DNA of 64,000 bases from Oceanirhabdus seepicola (lineage in GTDB: Bacteria; Bacillota; Clostridia; Clostridiales; Clostridiaceae). The position numbers were made by a program, and so were the translations under genes. Where the stretch lies: the NCBI RefSeq assembly GCF_023684385.1, contig NZ_JAGSOJ010000007.1:80148-144147 (forward strand), written 5' to 3'. The notes under the pieces were generated by a model. It worked only from the letters and a program-made list of their open reading frames with translations, was not told where the DNA came from and did not search any database. Each line of letters begins with the position of its first letter. The stretch's first letter is position 1. Below are positions 51,047-60,157 of this stretch, in pieces.

Positions 51047-51865
51047 GTGGATTTAATAAAACAAATTATTGAAGCTAGAGAGTTCATTAAAAGCAAATAT
51101 GATGGTAAGTTAGATGTAGCTGTAATTTTAGGGTCAGGGCTAGGGAAACTTGCTTCAGAAATAGAGAATAAGATAACAATAAAGTATAGCGATATTCCCG
51201 GATTCCCAGAGTCCACAGTAGCAGGTCATGCAGGGGAACTTATAATTGGGGATGTTAACGGAAAGAAAATCCTTGCAATGAATGGAAGATTTCACTTCTA
51301 TGAAGGCCATGATATGTCTACAGTTGTATTCCCAGTACGAGTTATTAAATATCTAGGTGTTGAGAAGATTATCGTAACAAATGCTGCAGGTGGGATGAAT
51401 CCAGAATTCGAAGCTGCTGATTTAATGCTTATTACGGATCATATAAACATGATGGGAGGCAATCCTCTTATTGGAGCTAACTATGATGAGTTAGGACCAA
51501 GATTCCCAGATATGTCTGAGGCGTATAACAAAGAGTTAAGAACACTTGCAAAAGGCTGTGCAAAAGAATTAGGAATTACTTTAAGGGAAGGGGTTTATGT
51601 TCCGGTAAGTGGACCAAACTATGAATCTCCTTCTGAACTTAAGATGTTAAGATTAATTGGGGGAGATGCGGTAGGTATGTCTACTGTACCTGAAGTTATT
51701 GCTGCAAATCATATGAGTATGAAAGTTTTAGGTATCTCATGTATAACTGATATGGCAATAGCAGAAGGATTAGAGCCACTAGAGCATAGCACTGTTGTTG
51801 CAAATGCTAATAGAGCTGCAAATAACTTTGTTTCATTAGTTAAAGAAATAATTAAAATGATGTAG
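51047..51865 (+). CDS. Purine-nucleoside phosphorylase 2, variant base pocket
   Basis: 272 residues, same family as the preceding gene but clearly diverged. It keeps LGSGLGKLAS, GRFHFYEGHD, TNAAGG and Glu193 (NYESPSE), but has Asp235 in SCITDMAIAEG where the classical enzyme has Asn. Asp at this site is linked to acceptance of 6-aminopurines such as adenosine in engineered PNPs and in MTA phosphorylases. GGAGGAGAG supports GTG 51047 rather than the TTG at 51032 that lies on the ribosome-binding site. Confidence 0.93.
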   Translation: MDLIKQIIEAREFIKSKYDGKLDVAVILGSGLGKLASEIENKITIKYSDIPGFPESTVAGHAGELIIGDVNGKKILAMNGRFHFYEGHDMSTVVFPVRVIKYLGVEKIIVTNAAGGMNPEFEAADLMLITDHINMMGGNPLIGANYDELGPRFPDMSEAYNKELRTLAKGCAKELGITLREGVYVPVSGPNYESPSELKMLRLIGGDAVGMSTVPEVIAANHMSMKVLGISCITDMAIAEGLEPLEHSTVVANANRAANNFVSLVKEIIKMM

Positions 51866-51887
51866 TCTGGAAAGGAGTAGTTGAGAT

Positions 51888-53192
51888 ATGAGAATGTATG
51901 ATTTAATCCTCAAGAAAAGAAGAGGGGAAGAATTATCAAAAGAAGAGATAGATTTCTTTGTTCAAAAATATACTAAGGGAGAAATTCCAGATTATCAGGC
52001 ATCTGCTTTATTAATGGCAATATTCTTTCAAAAGATGAATAAAGAAGAGACTGTTAATTTAACAATGTCGATAGTAAATAGCGGAGATGTTATTGATCTT
52101 TCTGATATTAAGGGTGTTAAGGTTGATAAACATAGTACAGGTGGTGTAGGTGATACTACTTCTTTAGTTATTACACCAATGGTTGCAGCTTTAGGTATTC
52201 CTGTTGCAAAAATGTCTGGTAGAGGATTAGGTCACACTGGTGGAACTATAGATAAACTTGAGAGTTTTGATGGTTTTTCAGTTGAAATGACAAGAGAAAA
52301 ATTTGTTGACAATGTAAATACTCTAAAACTTGCTATCGCTGGACAAAGTGGTGACTTAGCACCAGCAGATAAGAAGTTATATGCATTAAGAGATGTTACT
52401 GCAACAGTTGATAATATTTCTCTAATTGCTTCAAGTATTATGAGTAAGAAGATTGCTTCAGGAGCAGATGCTATAGTACTTGACGTTAAAGTTGGAGATG
52501 GAGCATTCATGAAAACTGTTGAAGACGCGAGAGCTTTAGCAGAGGAAATGGTTTCTATAGGAAAAGGCGTTGGTAGAAACACAGTTGCAATTATCTCTGA
52601 TATGGATCAACCATTAGGTAAAGCAATAGGAAATGCTTTAGAGGTTAAAGAAGCTATAGAAACACTAAAAGGTAATGGACCAAGTGATCTTCTAGAGTTA
52701 TGTCTAACTCTTGGTAGTAACATGGTTGTTCTTGCTGGCGGAGCTAAGGATGCTGACGAAGCAAGAGAAAAACTTTTAGGAACAATAGAGTCAGGTGAAG
52801 CTCTTAAGGCTTTAAAAGCATTCGTTAAAGCTCAAGGTGGAGATGAGACAATGGTTGATGACCAAAGTAAACTACCAGGAGCAGAATTCATAGTTGAGGT
52901 TAAAGCACCTAAAGCAGGATATATTTCAAAAATCAATGCTCAAAACATAGGTATCGTAGCAATGGAATTAGGGGCTGGAAGAGCAACTAAGGAAGATGTT
53001 ATAGACCTTGGAGTTGGTATTATGATGGAGAAGAAGCGTGGTGCAAAGCTTGAAGAAGGCGATGTAATAGCGTATATTCATGCTAATGATAAGACAAAAG
53101 CTGAGAGAGCAATAAAGGGAATTCTAGATAATATTACAATTAGTGAAAGTTTCACTGAAGAAATTCCACTAGTTTATGACATAGTAAAGTAA
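51888..53192 (+). CDS. pdp: Pyrimidine-nucleoside phosphorylase
   Basis: 434 residues. Phosphorolyses uridine and thymidine. Family signature VDKHSTGGVGDTTSLVI plus KMSGRGLGHTGGTIDKLES and SSIMSKKIASGADAIVLDVK; a C-terminal domain with KAGYISKI and GAGRATKEDVID. Last gene of the deoB operon, followed by a strong terminator. Confidence 0.97.
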   Translation: MRMYDLILKKRRGEELSKEEIDFFVQKYTKGEIPDYQASALLMAIFFQKMNKEETVNLTMSIVNSGDVIDLSDIKGVKVDKHSTGGVGDTTSLVITPMVAALGIPVAKMSGRGLGHTGGTIDKLESFDGFSVEMTREKFVDNVNTLKLAIAGQSGDLAPADKKLYALRDVTATVDNISLIASSIMSKKIASGADAIVLDVKVGDGAFMKTVEDARALAEEMVSIGKGVGRNTVAIISDMDQPLGKAIGNALEVKEAIETLKGNGPSDLLELCLTLGSNMVVLAGGAKDADEAREKLLGTIESGEALKALKAFVKAQGGDETMVDDQSKLPGAEFIVEVKAPKAGYISKINAQNIGIVAMELGAGRATKEDVIDLGVGIMMEKKRGAKLEEGDVIAYIHANDKTKAERAIKGILDNITISESFTEEIPLVYDIVK

Positions 53193-53198
53193 TATTTC

Positions 53199-53245
53199 AA
53201 AAGCTGTTAAAGAAGGGTTGAACTTCTTTTAACAGCTTTTTTTTT
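53199..53245 (+). terminator. Terminator after pdp
   Basis: AAGCTGTTAA(A)GAAG and CTTCTTTTAACAGCTT form a long stem with one bulge, followed by nine T. Confidence 0.9.
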
Positions 53246-53336
53246 CATCCTCTTCTAAATATGAAAAAATAAAATAGCTATATTATTTTTATATAAGGTA
53301 AAAATAAGTTTAAAGTTAGTTATGAGGAGGATAAAT

Positions 53337-54533
53337 ATGAAAAGAACATCAAAACACATAATTAAGTTTATTGCTGCCATCTACATATTCGAATTATTAT
53401 TACCTTTACAGATATGTGCTTTAGAGCCAAGAAATGAAAGTGATAATATTTCTGCTGGCATGAACATTGAGGCTAATTCCGCATTGTTAATGGAACCCAA
53501 AAGTGGTAAGGTCATTTTTGAAAAGAATAGTGATATTAAGTATGAACCTGCATCTGTAACAAAAGTTATGACTATGTTACTTACAATGGAAAAGATAGCT
53601 AAAAAAGAAATTTCAATGAGTGACAAGGTTACAATAAGCGAAAATGCAAAGAAAATGGGTGGTAGCACAATGTTGCTGGATCTTGGGGAGATAAGAACAG
53701 TAGAAGAGTTATTAAAGGGTGTGGCTATAGCATCGGGTAATGATGCCGCAGTGGCTTTAGGAGAGTATATAAGCGGCTCAGAAGGCGAGTTTGTTATTCT
53801 TATGAATAAACGAGCTAAAGAATTGGGTATGGTAAATACTACTTTTAAAAACTGTCATGGGTTACCGGAGAACGGACATGTGATGACAGCAAAAGATATT
53901 GCAATTATGTCACAGGAGTTATTAAAACATGAACAGGTTTTAAAATATACTGGAACATATATGGAAACATTAAGTGAAGGTAGAAGAACCCCAATAGAAA
54001 TGGTTAATCATAATAAACTTGTAAGATTCTTCGATGGTTGCGACGGATTAAAAACAGGATTCACTAGTAAAGCTAAGTACTGTATATCAGCTACAGCTAC
54101 AAGAGACGGCGTGAGAATGTTAGCTGTAATAATGGGTGCTCCAACATATAAGAAACGAAATAGAGATGCTTCAATTTTACTGAATCATGGTTTCAGTAAA
54201 TTCCAAAAGATTGATATATTCAAGAAGGGTGATAAAGTAGAAAAGATTACTTTCAATAAGAGTGGTAGTAAGTTCCTAATTGCTCAAGCAAATGAGGATT
54301 TCGCTATTACAATTGAGAGAAACAAAAAGAATAGAAAAATCGATAAAAAGATAATCTTAGCTATGGATAAAAAAGCATATAAGAAAGGCGATATAATTGG
54401 TAAATGCGAGATATTCTTCGAGGATGCAAAGGTTGGAGAATTCGAAATCTGTAGTGATAGAGATATAAAAATTGGTGGATTTATAAACAATTTAATTAAC
54501 AATATAAAAGATCTCTATGATTACGCAATATAA
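53337..54533 (+). CDS. dacF: D-Ala-D-Ala carboxypeptidase DacF
   Basis: 398 residues, low-molecular-weight PBP (peptidase S11). N-terminal signal segment (FIAAIYIFELLLPLQICA), catalytic SVTK in EPASVTKVMTML, SGN in ASGNDAAVALGEY, KTG in LKTGFTSKAKY, then a C-terminal beta domain. It trims stem peptides; in Bacillus DacF helps set cross-linking of the spore cortex. GAGGAGGATAAAT fixes ATG 53337. Confidence 0.94.
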   Translation: MKRTSKHIIKFIAAIYIFELLLPLQICALEPRNESDNISAGMNIEANSALLMEPKSGKVIFEKNSDIKYEPASVTKVMTMLLTMEKIAKKEISMSDKVTISENAKKMGGSTMLLDLGEIRTVEELLKGVAIASGNDAAVALGEYISGSEGEFVILMNKRAKELGMVNTTFKNCHGLPENGHVMTAKDIAIMSQELLKHEQVLKYTGTYMETLSEGRRTPIEMVNHNKLVRFFDGCDGLKTGFTSKAKYCISATATRDGVRMLAVIMGAPTYKKRNRDASILLNHGFSKFQKIDIFKKGDKVEKITFNKSGSKFLIAQANEDFAITIERNKKNRKIDKKIILAMDKKAYKKGDIIGKCEIFFEDAKVGEFEICSDRDIKIGGFINNLINNIKDLYDYAI

Positions 54534-54543
54534 ATGTAAGAAG

Positions 54544-54574
54544 CAGACACAATTTTAATTTGTGTCTGTTTTTG
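54544..54574 (+). terminator. Terminator after dacF
   Basis: CAGACACAA and TTGTGTCTG around a short A/T loop, then TTTTTG. Confidence 0.85.
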
Positions 54575-54671
54575 TTGGTAAAGTTAAATATATTGTTTTC
54601 ACCTTTTTTATGATTCTATATTATTTTCATTACAATATGTAATTCCATAGAATTCTTTGATGGATGAAACC

Positions 54672-54701
54672 TTGCATGAAAATATACAGAGATGTTATAA
54701 T
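54672..54701 (+). promoter_or_regulatory. Sigma-A promoter for scpAB
   Basis: TTGCAT (54672-54677), 18-nt spacer, TATAAT (54696-54701). It lies about 40 nt upstream of the scpA start. Confidence 0.65.
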
Positions 54702-54739
54702 AAAAGTTAGTTCAAATATAAAAAAAATAGGTGAAAATA

Positions 54740-55486
54740 ATGGCATTAAATATAAAAATACACAATTTTGAAGGTCCATTCGACTTGTTACTCCATCTTA
54801 TAAAGAAAAACAAGATGAGTATATATGATATTAAGATAGCAGATATAACGAAACAATATATGGAGTATATTGAAGCCATGAAGAACATGGATTTGGATAT
54901 AACATCAGAGTTTATTGTTATAGCTGCAATGCTTCTGGAAATGAAGTCAAAAGAATTGCTACCGAAGAACAACTTATCAGATGATGATGGTGAGAATGAA
55001 CTTACTAAAGAAGATCTTATTAATAAACTTATCTTGTATAGAAAATTCAAAGTAGCTGCTGAATACCTAAAAGGGAAATCAAAAACGTTTGGGTATATGT
55101 TTACAAAAAAGCCTGAAATTATTGTTGAAAAGAAGGAATTTGATTTAGAGGAGATGTTAAAAGGGGTTACACTTTTAGAACTCTTCAACATATATAATGA
55201 GACAATGTATTTATATATGAACAAGCGAAATGAAAACAATGGAATACCAAATGAATTTTTAATCGATAAATATAAGATTGAGGATAAAATGCAACATATT
55301 AATTTGATTCTAAAAAAGAGTAGAAATATTCAATTTAAGAGTATAATGAAAACATGTGAGAGTAAGATGGAAGTTATAGTAACTTTTCTTGCTATGCTTG
55401 AGTTGATTAAGCTGAGAAATATCAAAGTGTATCAGAAAAATAATTTTAATGAAATACATATTGAAAGGGTTGTTGATAATGGATAA
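54740..55486 (+). CDS. scpA: Segregation and condensation protein ScpA (kleisin)
   Basis: 248 residues with the N-terminal FEGPFDLLLHLIKKNKMSIYDI motif that binds SMC, and a C-terminal winged helix (VTFLAMLELIKLRNIKVYQ). It bridges the SMC dimer in the condensin complex. AGGTGA is 5 nt before ATG 54740. It overlaps scpB by 8 nt. Confidence 0.95.
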   Translation: MALNIKIHNFEGPFDLLLHLIKKNKMSIYDIKIADITKQYMEYIEAMKNMDLDITSEFIVIAAMLLEMKSKELLPKNNLSDDDGENELTKEDLINKLILYRKFKVAAEYLKGKSKTFGYMFTKKPEIIVEKKEFDLEEMLKGVTLLELFNIYNETMYLYMNKRNENNGIPNEFLIDKYKIEDKMQHINLILKKSRNIQFKSIMKTCESKMEVIVTFLAMLELIKLRNIKVYQKNNFNEIHIERVVDNG

Positions 55487-56141
55487 TGAGTTTTATCAGA
55501 TGCAAATAGGAGAAGAAGAGACAAAAGTAAGATATTACTCAGTAGTTGAATCTTTATTATTTGTTAAAGGAGATCCACTATCTTTTAAAGAAATCTGCGA
55601 TGTATTGGATTGTAGTGAGGCATTTGTGAAGAAGTTAATGGATGATCTTATTGAATTGAAAAATAAAGATAAAAAAAGCGGAATAAAGATAATAAAGATT
55701 AAAGACTGTTACCAGATGGTTACTAAAACAGAAAACTCTGATTTTATTAGGATGTTGTTAAAAACAAATACTAGACAATCCTTATCACAGGCAGCACTTG
55801 AAACATTAGCTATTGTAGCATATAAACAACCAATCACCAAAGTTGAGATGGAGGATATTAGAGGTGTTAAATGTGATAGAGCGGTTTACACTCTAGTGGA
55901 GAAGAAGTTGATAAAGGAGAGCGGAAGGAAAGAGGTTCCAGGAAGGCCAATACTTTATGGGACAACTGATGAATTCTTGAGACATTTTGAACTTGAAAGT
56001 TTAGGATTACTTCCAAATCTTGATGAATTTGAAATTGAAGAAGATTTTCATAAGGAGATTGAAGAACAGTTGGAAAAAGAAAATCTTTCAGATTATGAAA
56101 CTAAAGATATCATGGAAGTTGCAGCAGACTTTGAAGAATAA
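55479..56141 (+). CDS. scpB: Segregation and condensation protein ScpB
   Basis: 220 residues, two winged-helix domains (VVESLLFVKGDPLSFKEICD and LSQAALETLAIVAYKQPITK, then GRPILYGTTDEFLRHFEL). Dimeric partner of ScpA in SMC-ScpAB. AAAGGG fits ATG 55479; upstream in-frame candidates lie within scpA. The C-terminal tail is acidic. Confidence 0.95.
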   Translation: MDNEFYQMQIGEEETKVRYYSVVESLLFVKGDPLSFKEICDVLDCSEAFVKKLMDDLIELKNKDKKSGIKIIKIKDCYQMVTKTENSDFIRMLLKTNTRQSLSQAALETLAIVAYKQPITKVEMEDIRGVKCDRAVYTLVEKKLIKESGRKEVPGRPILYGTTDEFLRHFELESLGLLPNLDEFEIEEDFHKEIEEQLEKENLSDYETKDIMEVAADFEE

Positions 56142-56152
56142 AACCATAAATA

Positions 56153-56204
56153 GAAGTTGAGAATGGAAAGTGGAGAACTCAACTCTCCACTTTCAACTTC
56201 TTTT
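56153..56204. terminator. Bidirectional terminator built from family D ends
   Basis: GAAGTTGAGAATGGAAAGTG on the left and CTCTCCACTTTCAACTTC on the right pair over most of their length, followed by TTTT. The arms are the same sequences as the ends of the large element at 26203-26449, so this is a minimal D element, placed between the convergent scpB and ytfJ genes. Confidence 0.7.
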
Positions 56205-56210
56205 AAGGTT

Positions 56211-56741
56211 TTAATTAGTGTCTGTTTCAACATAATCAGATTTTTCATCATGAATTGTTTTGTCATGAATCTTTTTAGTACGTTTTGCTTCTTTTTTTGA
56301 TCCTTTGTCTTCTTTTATATCATTCTCATCAGAATCTTTTTTTATCAAATCCTTAACAAAGTTAAACATATCGGGGATTGATTCTAGTACCTTATCATAG
56401 CTACCTTGTGATTCCATATTTAAAAGTCTTACAGTTGTATCTTTTACTACTAGAAATGCAACTGGTTTAAGAGTAACCCCAGCTCCGCTTCCTCCACCAA
56501 ATGGAAAATCAGCACAGCAACTTGAAGTCTCAAGGGTTCCGGTATTTGAAGATACTTTATTTTTGGCTTTATTACCAAATTCACTTCCACCTGATAGAAA
56601 AGCAAAGGAAACCTTAGAAATAGGAACAATAACAGTTCCATCTGGGGATGTTACTGGAGTGCCTACTATCGTATTTACGTCCACCATATTTTTTAATTCT
56701 TCCATTGTGTGTTTCATTAAAGTATCAATTGGATGATCCAT
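56211..56741 (-). CDS. ytfJ: YtfJ/GerW-family sporulation protein
   Basis: 176 residues. Conserved core MDHPIDTLMKHTMEELKNMV, then VGTPVTSPDGTVIVPISKVS, the glycine-rich FGGGSGAGVTLKPVAFLVV and a lysine- and acid-rich tail. GerW in Bacillus is a forespore protein needed for proper germination. AAAGGAG upstream supports the ATG at 56741. It overlaps the DUF2953 gene by 17 nt, its usual partner. Confidence 0.93.
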   Translation of the reverse strand: MDHPIDTLMKHTMEELKNMVDVNTIVGTPVTSPDGTVIVPISKVSFAFLSGGSEFGNKAKNKVSSNTGTLETSSCCADFPFGGGSGAGVTLKPVAFLVVKDTTVRLLNMESQGSYDKVLESIPDMFNFVKDLIKKDSDENDIKEDKGSKKEAKRTKKIHDKTIHDEKSDYVETDTN

Positions 56742-57321
56742 AACATTCAACTCCTTTATTATTCTTCTTTTTAACACGTGACTTAATAAGTACATAAAAA
56801 ACTACGTAAATAATATAAATTAAATTTAAATAAATGGTGCAATAGAGTTTTAAATTTATCATCTTTACATTGAATAATGGGTTTACCTCAAAATTGTATT
56901 TTTTTAAGTTTAAAAATTTATTCATTAAATTTGGTAGGATGCCTAAAAATGAACATATCATTCCATATAATAAGGCGCAATTAAATGCATCATCTAAACC
57001 ATATTGAAAATATAAATCAAATTTAGAAAAGGTTCTTATAAACTTTGAATCACCTCTTAAAAAAGAAAAAATTAAAGATTTAATATCAAATTCTCTCTTT
57101 TTAGTTTCCCTTTTATCTTTTGACTTTATACTTTTTTTCATCTTTTTTGTTTTTTTTGAAGCATCTTCTTTAGATTTAGCTCTTTTCTTACCAGTATTGA
57201 CAATTTCAAATTTATAAATACAAAAAATGAGAACAGAGTTAGAATAATTCAATGATAATTTTAAGGGAATAGGAAAAAATAAAATTATAAGAAGAACAAA
57301 AAAAGTAAAATAAAGATTCAT
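56725..57321 (-). CDS. DUF2953 membrane-associated protein
   Basis: 198 residues: an N-terminal membrane segment (MNLYFTFFVLLIILFFPIPL), a lysine-rich linker (KKTKKMKKSIKSKDKRETKK) and a C-terminal part with a further hydrophobic segment (LIYIIYVVFYVLI). This matches DUF2953 proteins found next to ytfJ in clostridia. Role unknown, probably sporulation. AGGAG about 9 nt before ATG 57321 fixes the start. Confidence 0.8.
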   Translation of the reverse strand: MNLYFTFFVLLIILFFPIPLKLSLNYSNSVLIFCIYKFEIVNTGKKRAKSKEDASKKTKKMKKSIKSKDKRETKKREFDIKSLIFSFLRGDSKFIRTFSKFDLYFQYGLDDAFNCALLYGMICSFLGILPNLMNKFLNLKKYNFEVNPLFNVKMINLKLYCTIYLNLIYIIYVVFYVLIKSRVKKKNNKGVECYGSSN

Positions 57322-57404
57322 TATAATTCTCCTAATGTGTTTTTCTAGATTATTCTTACCATAAATTATAACTTTATTCATTTTTTTGAGAGTGAGGAGA
57401 TAAT

Positions 57405-58535
57405 TTGACACAAAAGAAAAAATTAATAGTTATCCTAGTAGCTTTGATTTTAATAACTACTAATGTTGAAGCAATGGATAATATAACTAAGGCAAGAAAA
57501 CTTAGAGTAAATGCAGTTAGTTTTATAGCAATGGATGCACAGAGTGGTATGATTCTTTGTGAGAACAATAGTAAGAAGATACTTGCAATGGCTAGCACTA
57601 CAAAAATTCTTACATGTCTTATTGCAATTGAGTATTGTAAGCCAGATGAAATTGTAACAGTATCTTCAAATGCAGCAACTACATATGGTTCTAAGGTGCA
57701 TCTAAAATCAGGAGAAAAAATAAAAGTAGAAGAGTTACTATATGGTTTAATGCTTAAATCTGGAAATGATGCGGCAGTAGCTTTAGCAGAACACATAGGT
57801 GGGAATGTTGAGAACTTCAGCAGAATAATGAATGATTATGCTTTTAAGCTTGGACTTCTTAGTTCTAATTTTAAATCTCCCCATGGTCTTGATAAACAAA
57901 ATCATTACTCAACATCATACGATCTAGCAAAAGCAACATCAATTGCCTTGAAAAATGAAACTTTTAGAAATATTGTAAAGTGTAAACAAATATCGGCAAA
58001 TGAAAAAGGTTTTAATAGGTCATATGTAAATATTAATAAGATATTACATCGGTTACCCAATGCAACTGGTGTAAAAACAGGGTATACTGGGAATGCTGGA
58101 AAATGCCTTGTAAGTTCATTTAGATACATGGATAGAGATATAGTTATTGTTACATTGAATTGTCCTAACCGTTGGAATGAAACAGTTAAAATTGCTGAGT
58201 ATGTTAAAGCTAACTATGAAGTTAAAAAGCTTTATGGTAAAGGTGATATACTTGGGGAGGTGAAGGCAGAGAATAGTTGTGATAAGAGTAAGTTGATTTG
58301 CGGGAATGATGTAATCATTCCAGTAAGAAAAGGATTATCACCTGAAATAACCATAAAAATACCTAAGGAAGGCTTAATGGCTCCTCTTAAACAAGGGTGT
58401 AGAGTGGGAAGTATAGAAATAAGTTATGAAAATAATAAGTTATACGAACAACCATTGGTGTTACAAAGCAAAATTACAAAACATAGTAAACTTAAAATAT
58501 TTATTAAAGATAAATTCAGTGGAAAAGAAAAGTGA
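57405..58535 (+). CDS. dacB: D-Ala-D-Ala carboxypeptidase (second, DacB/DacF-like)
   Basis: 376 residues, peptidase S11. Signal segment (LIVILVALILITTNVEA), SxxK in MASTTKILTCL, SGN in LKSGNDAAVALAEHIGG, KTG in GVKTGYTGNAGK and a C-terminal beta domain. Divergent from the minus-strand ytfJ pair; TTG start after GAGGAG. It is paralogous to DacF 4 kb upstream. Assignment as the spore-cortex DacB or a second DacF is uncertain. Confidence 0.9.
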   Translation: MTQKKKLIVILVALILITTNVEAMDNITKARKLRVNAVSFIAMDAQSGMILCENNSKKILAMASTTKILTCLIAIEYCKPDEIVTVSSNAATTYGSKVHLKSGEKIKVEELLYGLMLKSGNDAAVALAEHIGGNVENFSRIMNDYAFKLGLLSSNFKSPHGLDKQNHYSTSYDLAKATSIALKNETFRNIVKCKQISANEKGFNRSYVNINKILHRLPNATGVKTGYTGNAGKCLVSSFRYMDRDIVIVTLNCPNRWNETVKIAEYVKANYEVKKLYGKGDILGEVKAENSCDKSKLICGNDVIIPVRKGLSPEITIKIPKEGLMAPLKQGCRVGSIEISYENNKLYEQPLVLQSKITKHSKLKIFIKDKFSGKEK

Positions 58536-58547
58536 TTATTATTTAAG

Positions 58548-58577
58548 AGACGAGAATGACTGCAGCTCGTCTTTTAT
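58548..58577 (+). terminator. Terminator after the second carboxypeptidase
   Basis: AGACGAG and CTCGTCT with an 11-nt loop, then TTTATT. Confidence 0.75.
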
Positions 58578-58581
58578 TGTG

Positions 58582-58744
58582 TAAGGCACATTCAAATAAA
58601 TAACAAGTCAGTATGCTAGTCTATTTTGAGATATACTTCATCCTTGGAACCCCCTGATAGAACTACTATCAGCGGAACCCAACTCTTCGGATATCTCAAA
58701 ATATCCGTCGCATCTTTGACTTGTTATTTATTTTCATGTACCTA
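58582..58744. repeat. Family B element B2 (163 bp, uninterrupted)
   Basis: The ends TAAGGCACATTCAAATAAAT and the complement of TTAGGTACATGAAAATAAAT are inverted and run on into AACAAGTCA and TGACTTGTT. A second arm pair (TTTTGAGATAT and ATATCTCAAAA) and a central hairpin (CTGATAG-AACTA-CTATCAG) follow. About 80% of it recurs in B1. No coding capacity. Confidence 0.8.
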
Positions 58745-58908
58745 AGTATTTCTTCAAGTACTGATTTTGATAAAATTTCCATGAAAAAAATAGCTGAACG
58801 GAGTATAATTAAATAAAACAACTGCACAGATTATTTTAGAACACAAGTAAAACAGTTATTCAATGCAATGGTGAAGTTCTTTTAAAGTAGATATAAGGAG
58901 ATGGTATC
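58745..58908. other. Leader region of nagA
   Basis: TATAAT occurs at about 58802-58807 with no good -35. No riboswitch or regulator site recognised. Confidence 0.35.
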
Positions 58909-60045
58909 GTGCGAGCTATTACAAACGGAAAGATAATTACTGAAAATGGTATATTAGAAGATCACATATTATTATTCAGTGATAGGATAGAGGAAATTAT
59001 ACCACAAAATGATTTTAAGAATATTACTGTTGATGAAATCATTAATGCAAATGGGGATTATATTTCACCAGGGCTTATAGATCTTCATATACATGGTGTT
59101 GGTGGATATGATACTATGGATGGTACGTTTGATGCTCTCAACACTATCTCCAAAGTTGTAGCGCAAGAGGGGGTAACCGCCTTTTTACCAACAACAATGA
59201 CCATGGAAAAGAAGAAAATTATACATGCAATGAATAATATTAGAGAAAATATAAATAAAGTACAAGGAGCTAAAATACTAGGTTGTCACATGGAAGGACC
59301 TTTTATTAGTAAAAAATATAAGGGTGCACAATGCGAAGAGTATATAATGAAGCCTGATGACTTTTTGATAGAAGGTATTACAGATATAATAAAGATAATA
59401 ACATTAGCACCAGAGGAGGATGAGGGAAACAAATTTATTAAGGAAATGAATAAGAGAGGAATTGTTTTATCAGTAGGACACTCAAATGCCACTTTTGATG
59501 AAACGATTCAAGGAATTGAAGCGGGTATATCATATGCTACCCATACATTTAATGGAATGAGAGGGTTACATCATAGAGAACCTGGTGTAGTGGGTGCAAT
59601 ATTTTCAAAAGATATCTATTGTGAACTTATAGCTGATAAGATTCATGTCCATAAAGGTTTTTTTGATGCGTTTATTAAGATTAATGGTAAGAACAAAGTG
59701 ATTTTAGTAACAGACTCTATGAGAGCAGGTTGTATGAATTGTGGGGAATATGAACTGGGAGGACAGAGAGTACTTGTAGATGAGAGTAGTGCAAGATTAG
59801 TAGATGGTACTCTTGCTGGAAGTATATTGAAATTAAAAGATGGTGTTAAAAATATTAAGGATAATACCAGCTATGAGCTTAAAGATATCATAAAGATGGC
59901 AAGTTTGAATTGCGCTCATGTTCTCGGTTTAGAGAATGAAATAGGAAGTATAAAAAAAGGTAAGCATGCTGATATAATCTTGTTTAATGATGAATTTAAA
60001 GTGAACCATACAATTATCAATGGAAAAAGTGTTTATAAGAGGTGA
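58909..60045 (+). CDS. nagA: N-acetylglucosamine-6-phosphate deacetylase
   Basis: 378-residue amidohydrolase that deacetylates GlcNAc-6-P in amino-sugar catabolism and cell-wall recycling. Metal and active-site motifs: LIDLHIHGVGGYDTMD, CHMEGPFIS, SVGHSNATFDE, THTFNGMRGLHHREPG and the catalytic Asp in VTDSMRA. GTG start with AAGGAGA. No nagB or PTS gene is adjacent, so it stands alone here. Confidence 0.95.
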   Translation: MRAITNGKIITENGILEDHILLFSDRIEEIIPQNDFKNITVDEIINANGDYISPGLIDLHIHGVGGYDTMDGTFDALNTISKVVAQEGVTAFLPTTMTMEKKKIIHAMNNIRENINKVQGAKILGCHMEGPFISKKYKGAQCEEYIMKPDDFLIEGITDIIKIITLAPEEDEGNKFIKEMNKRGIVLSVGHSNATFDETIQGIEAGISYATHTFNGMRGLHHREPGVVGAIFSKDIYCELIADKIHVHKGFFDAFIKINGKNKVILVTDSMRAGCMNCGEYELGGQRVLVDESSARLVDGTLAGSILKLKDGVKNIKDNTSYELKDIIKMASLNCAHVLGLENEIGSIKKGKHADIILFNDEFKVNHTIINGKSVYKR

Positions 60046-60055
60046 CTTAAATATT

Positions 60056-60087
60056 TAAAAACTTATGGGATTCCATGAGTTTTTTTC
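60056..60087 (+). terminator. Terminator after nagA
   Basis: AAAACTTATGG-GATT-CCATGAGTTTT (one G-T pair) followed by further T. Confidence 0.8.
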
Positions 60088-60157
60088 ATATTAAGGCATT
60101 TTTTTCTGAATTTTAGTAATAATATAGATGTGGATAATTATAGAGGTGGTAGTGTAT

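Noticed and set aside
54712..55239. Minus-strand frame of 175 codons within scpA
   Set aside because: Antisense shadow of a conserved gene, rich in Phe/Ser from complement of Lys/Glu codons.
6956..58744. CRISPR array as explanation for repeated intergenic sequence
   Set aside because: Repeats are dispersed inverted palindromes, not regularly spaced direct repeats with unique spacers, and no cas gene is present.
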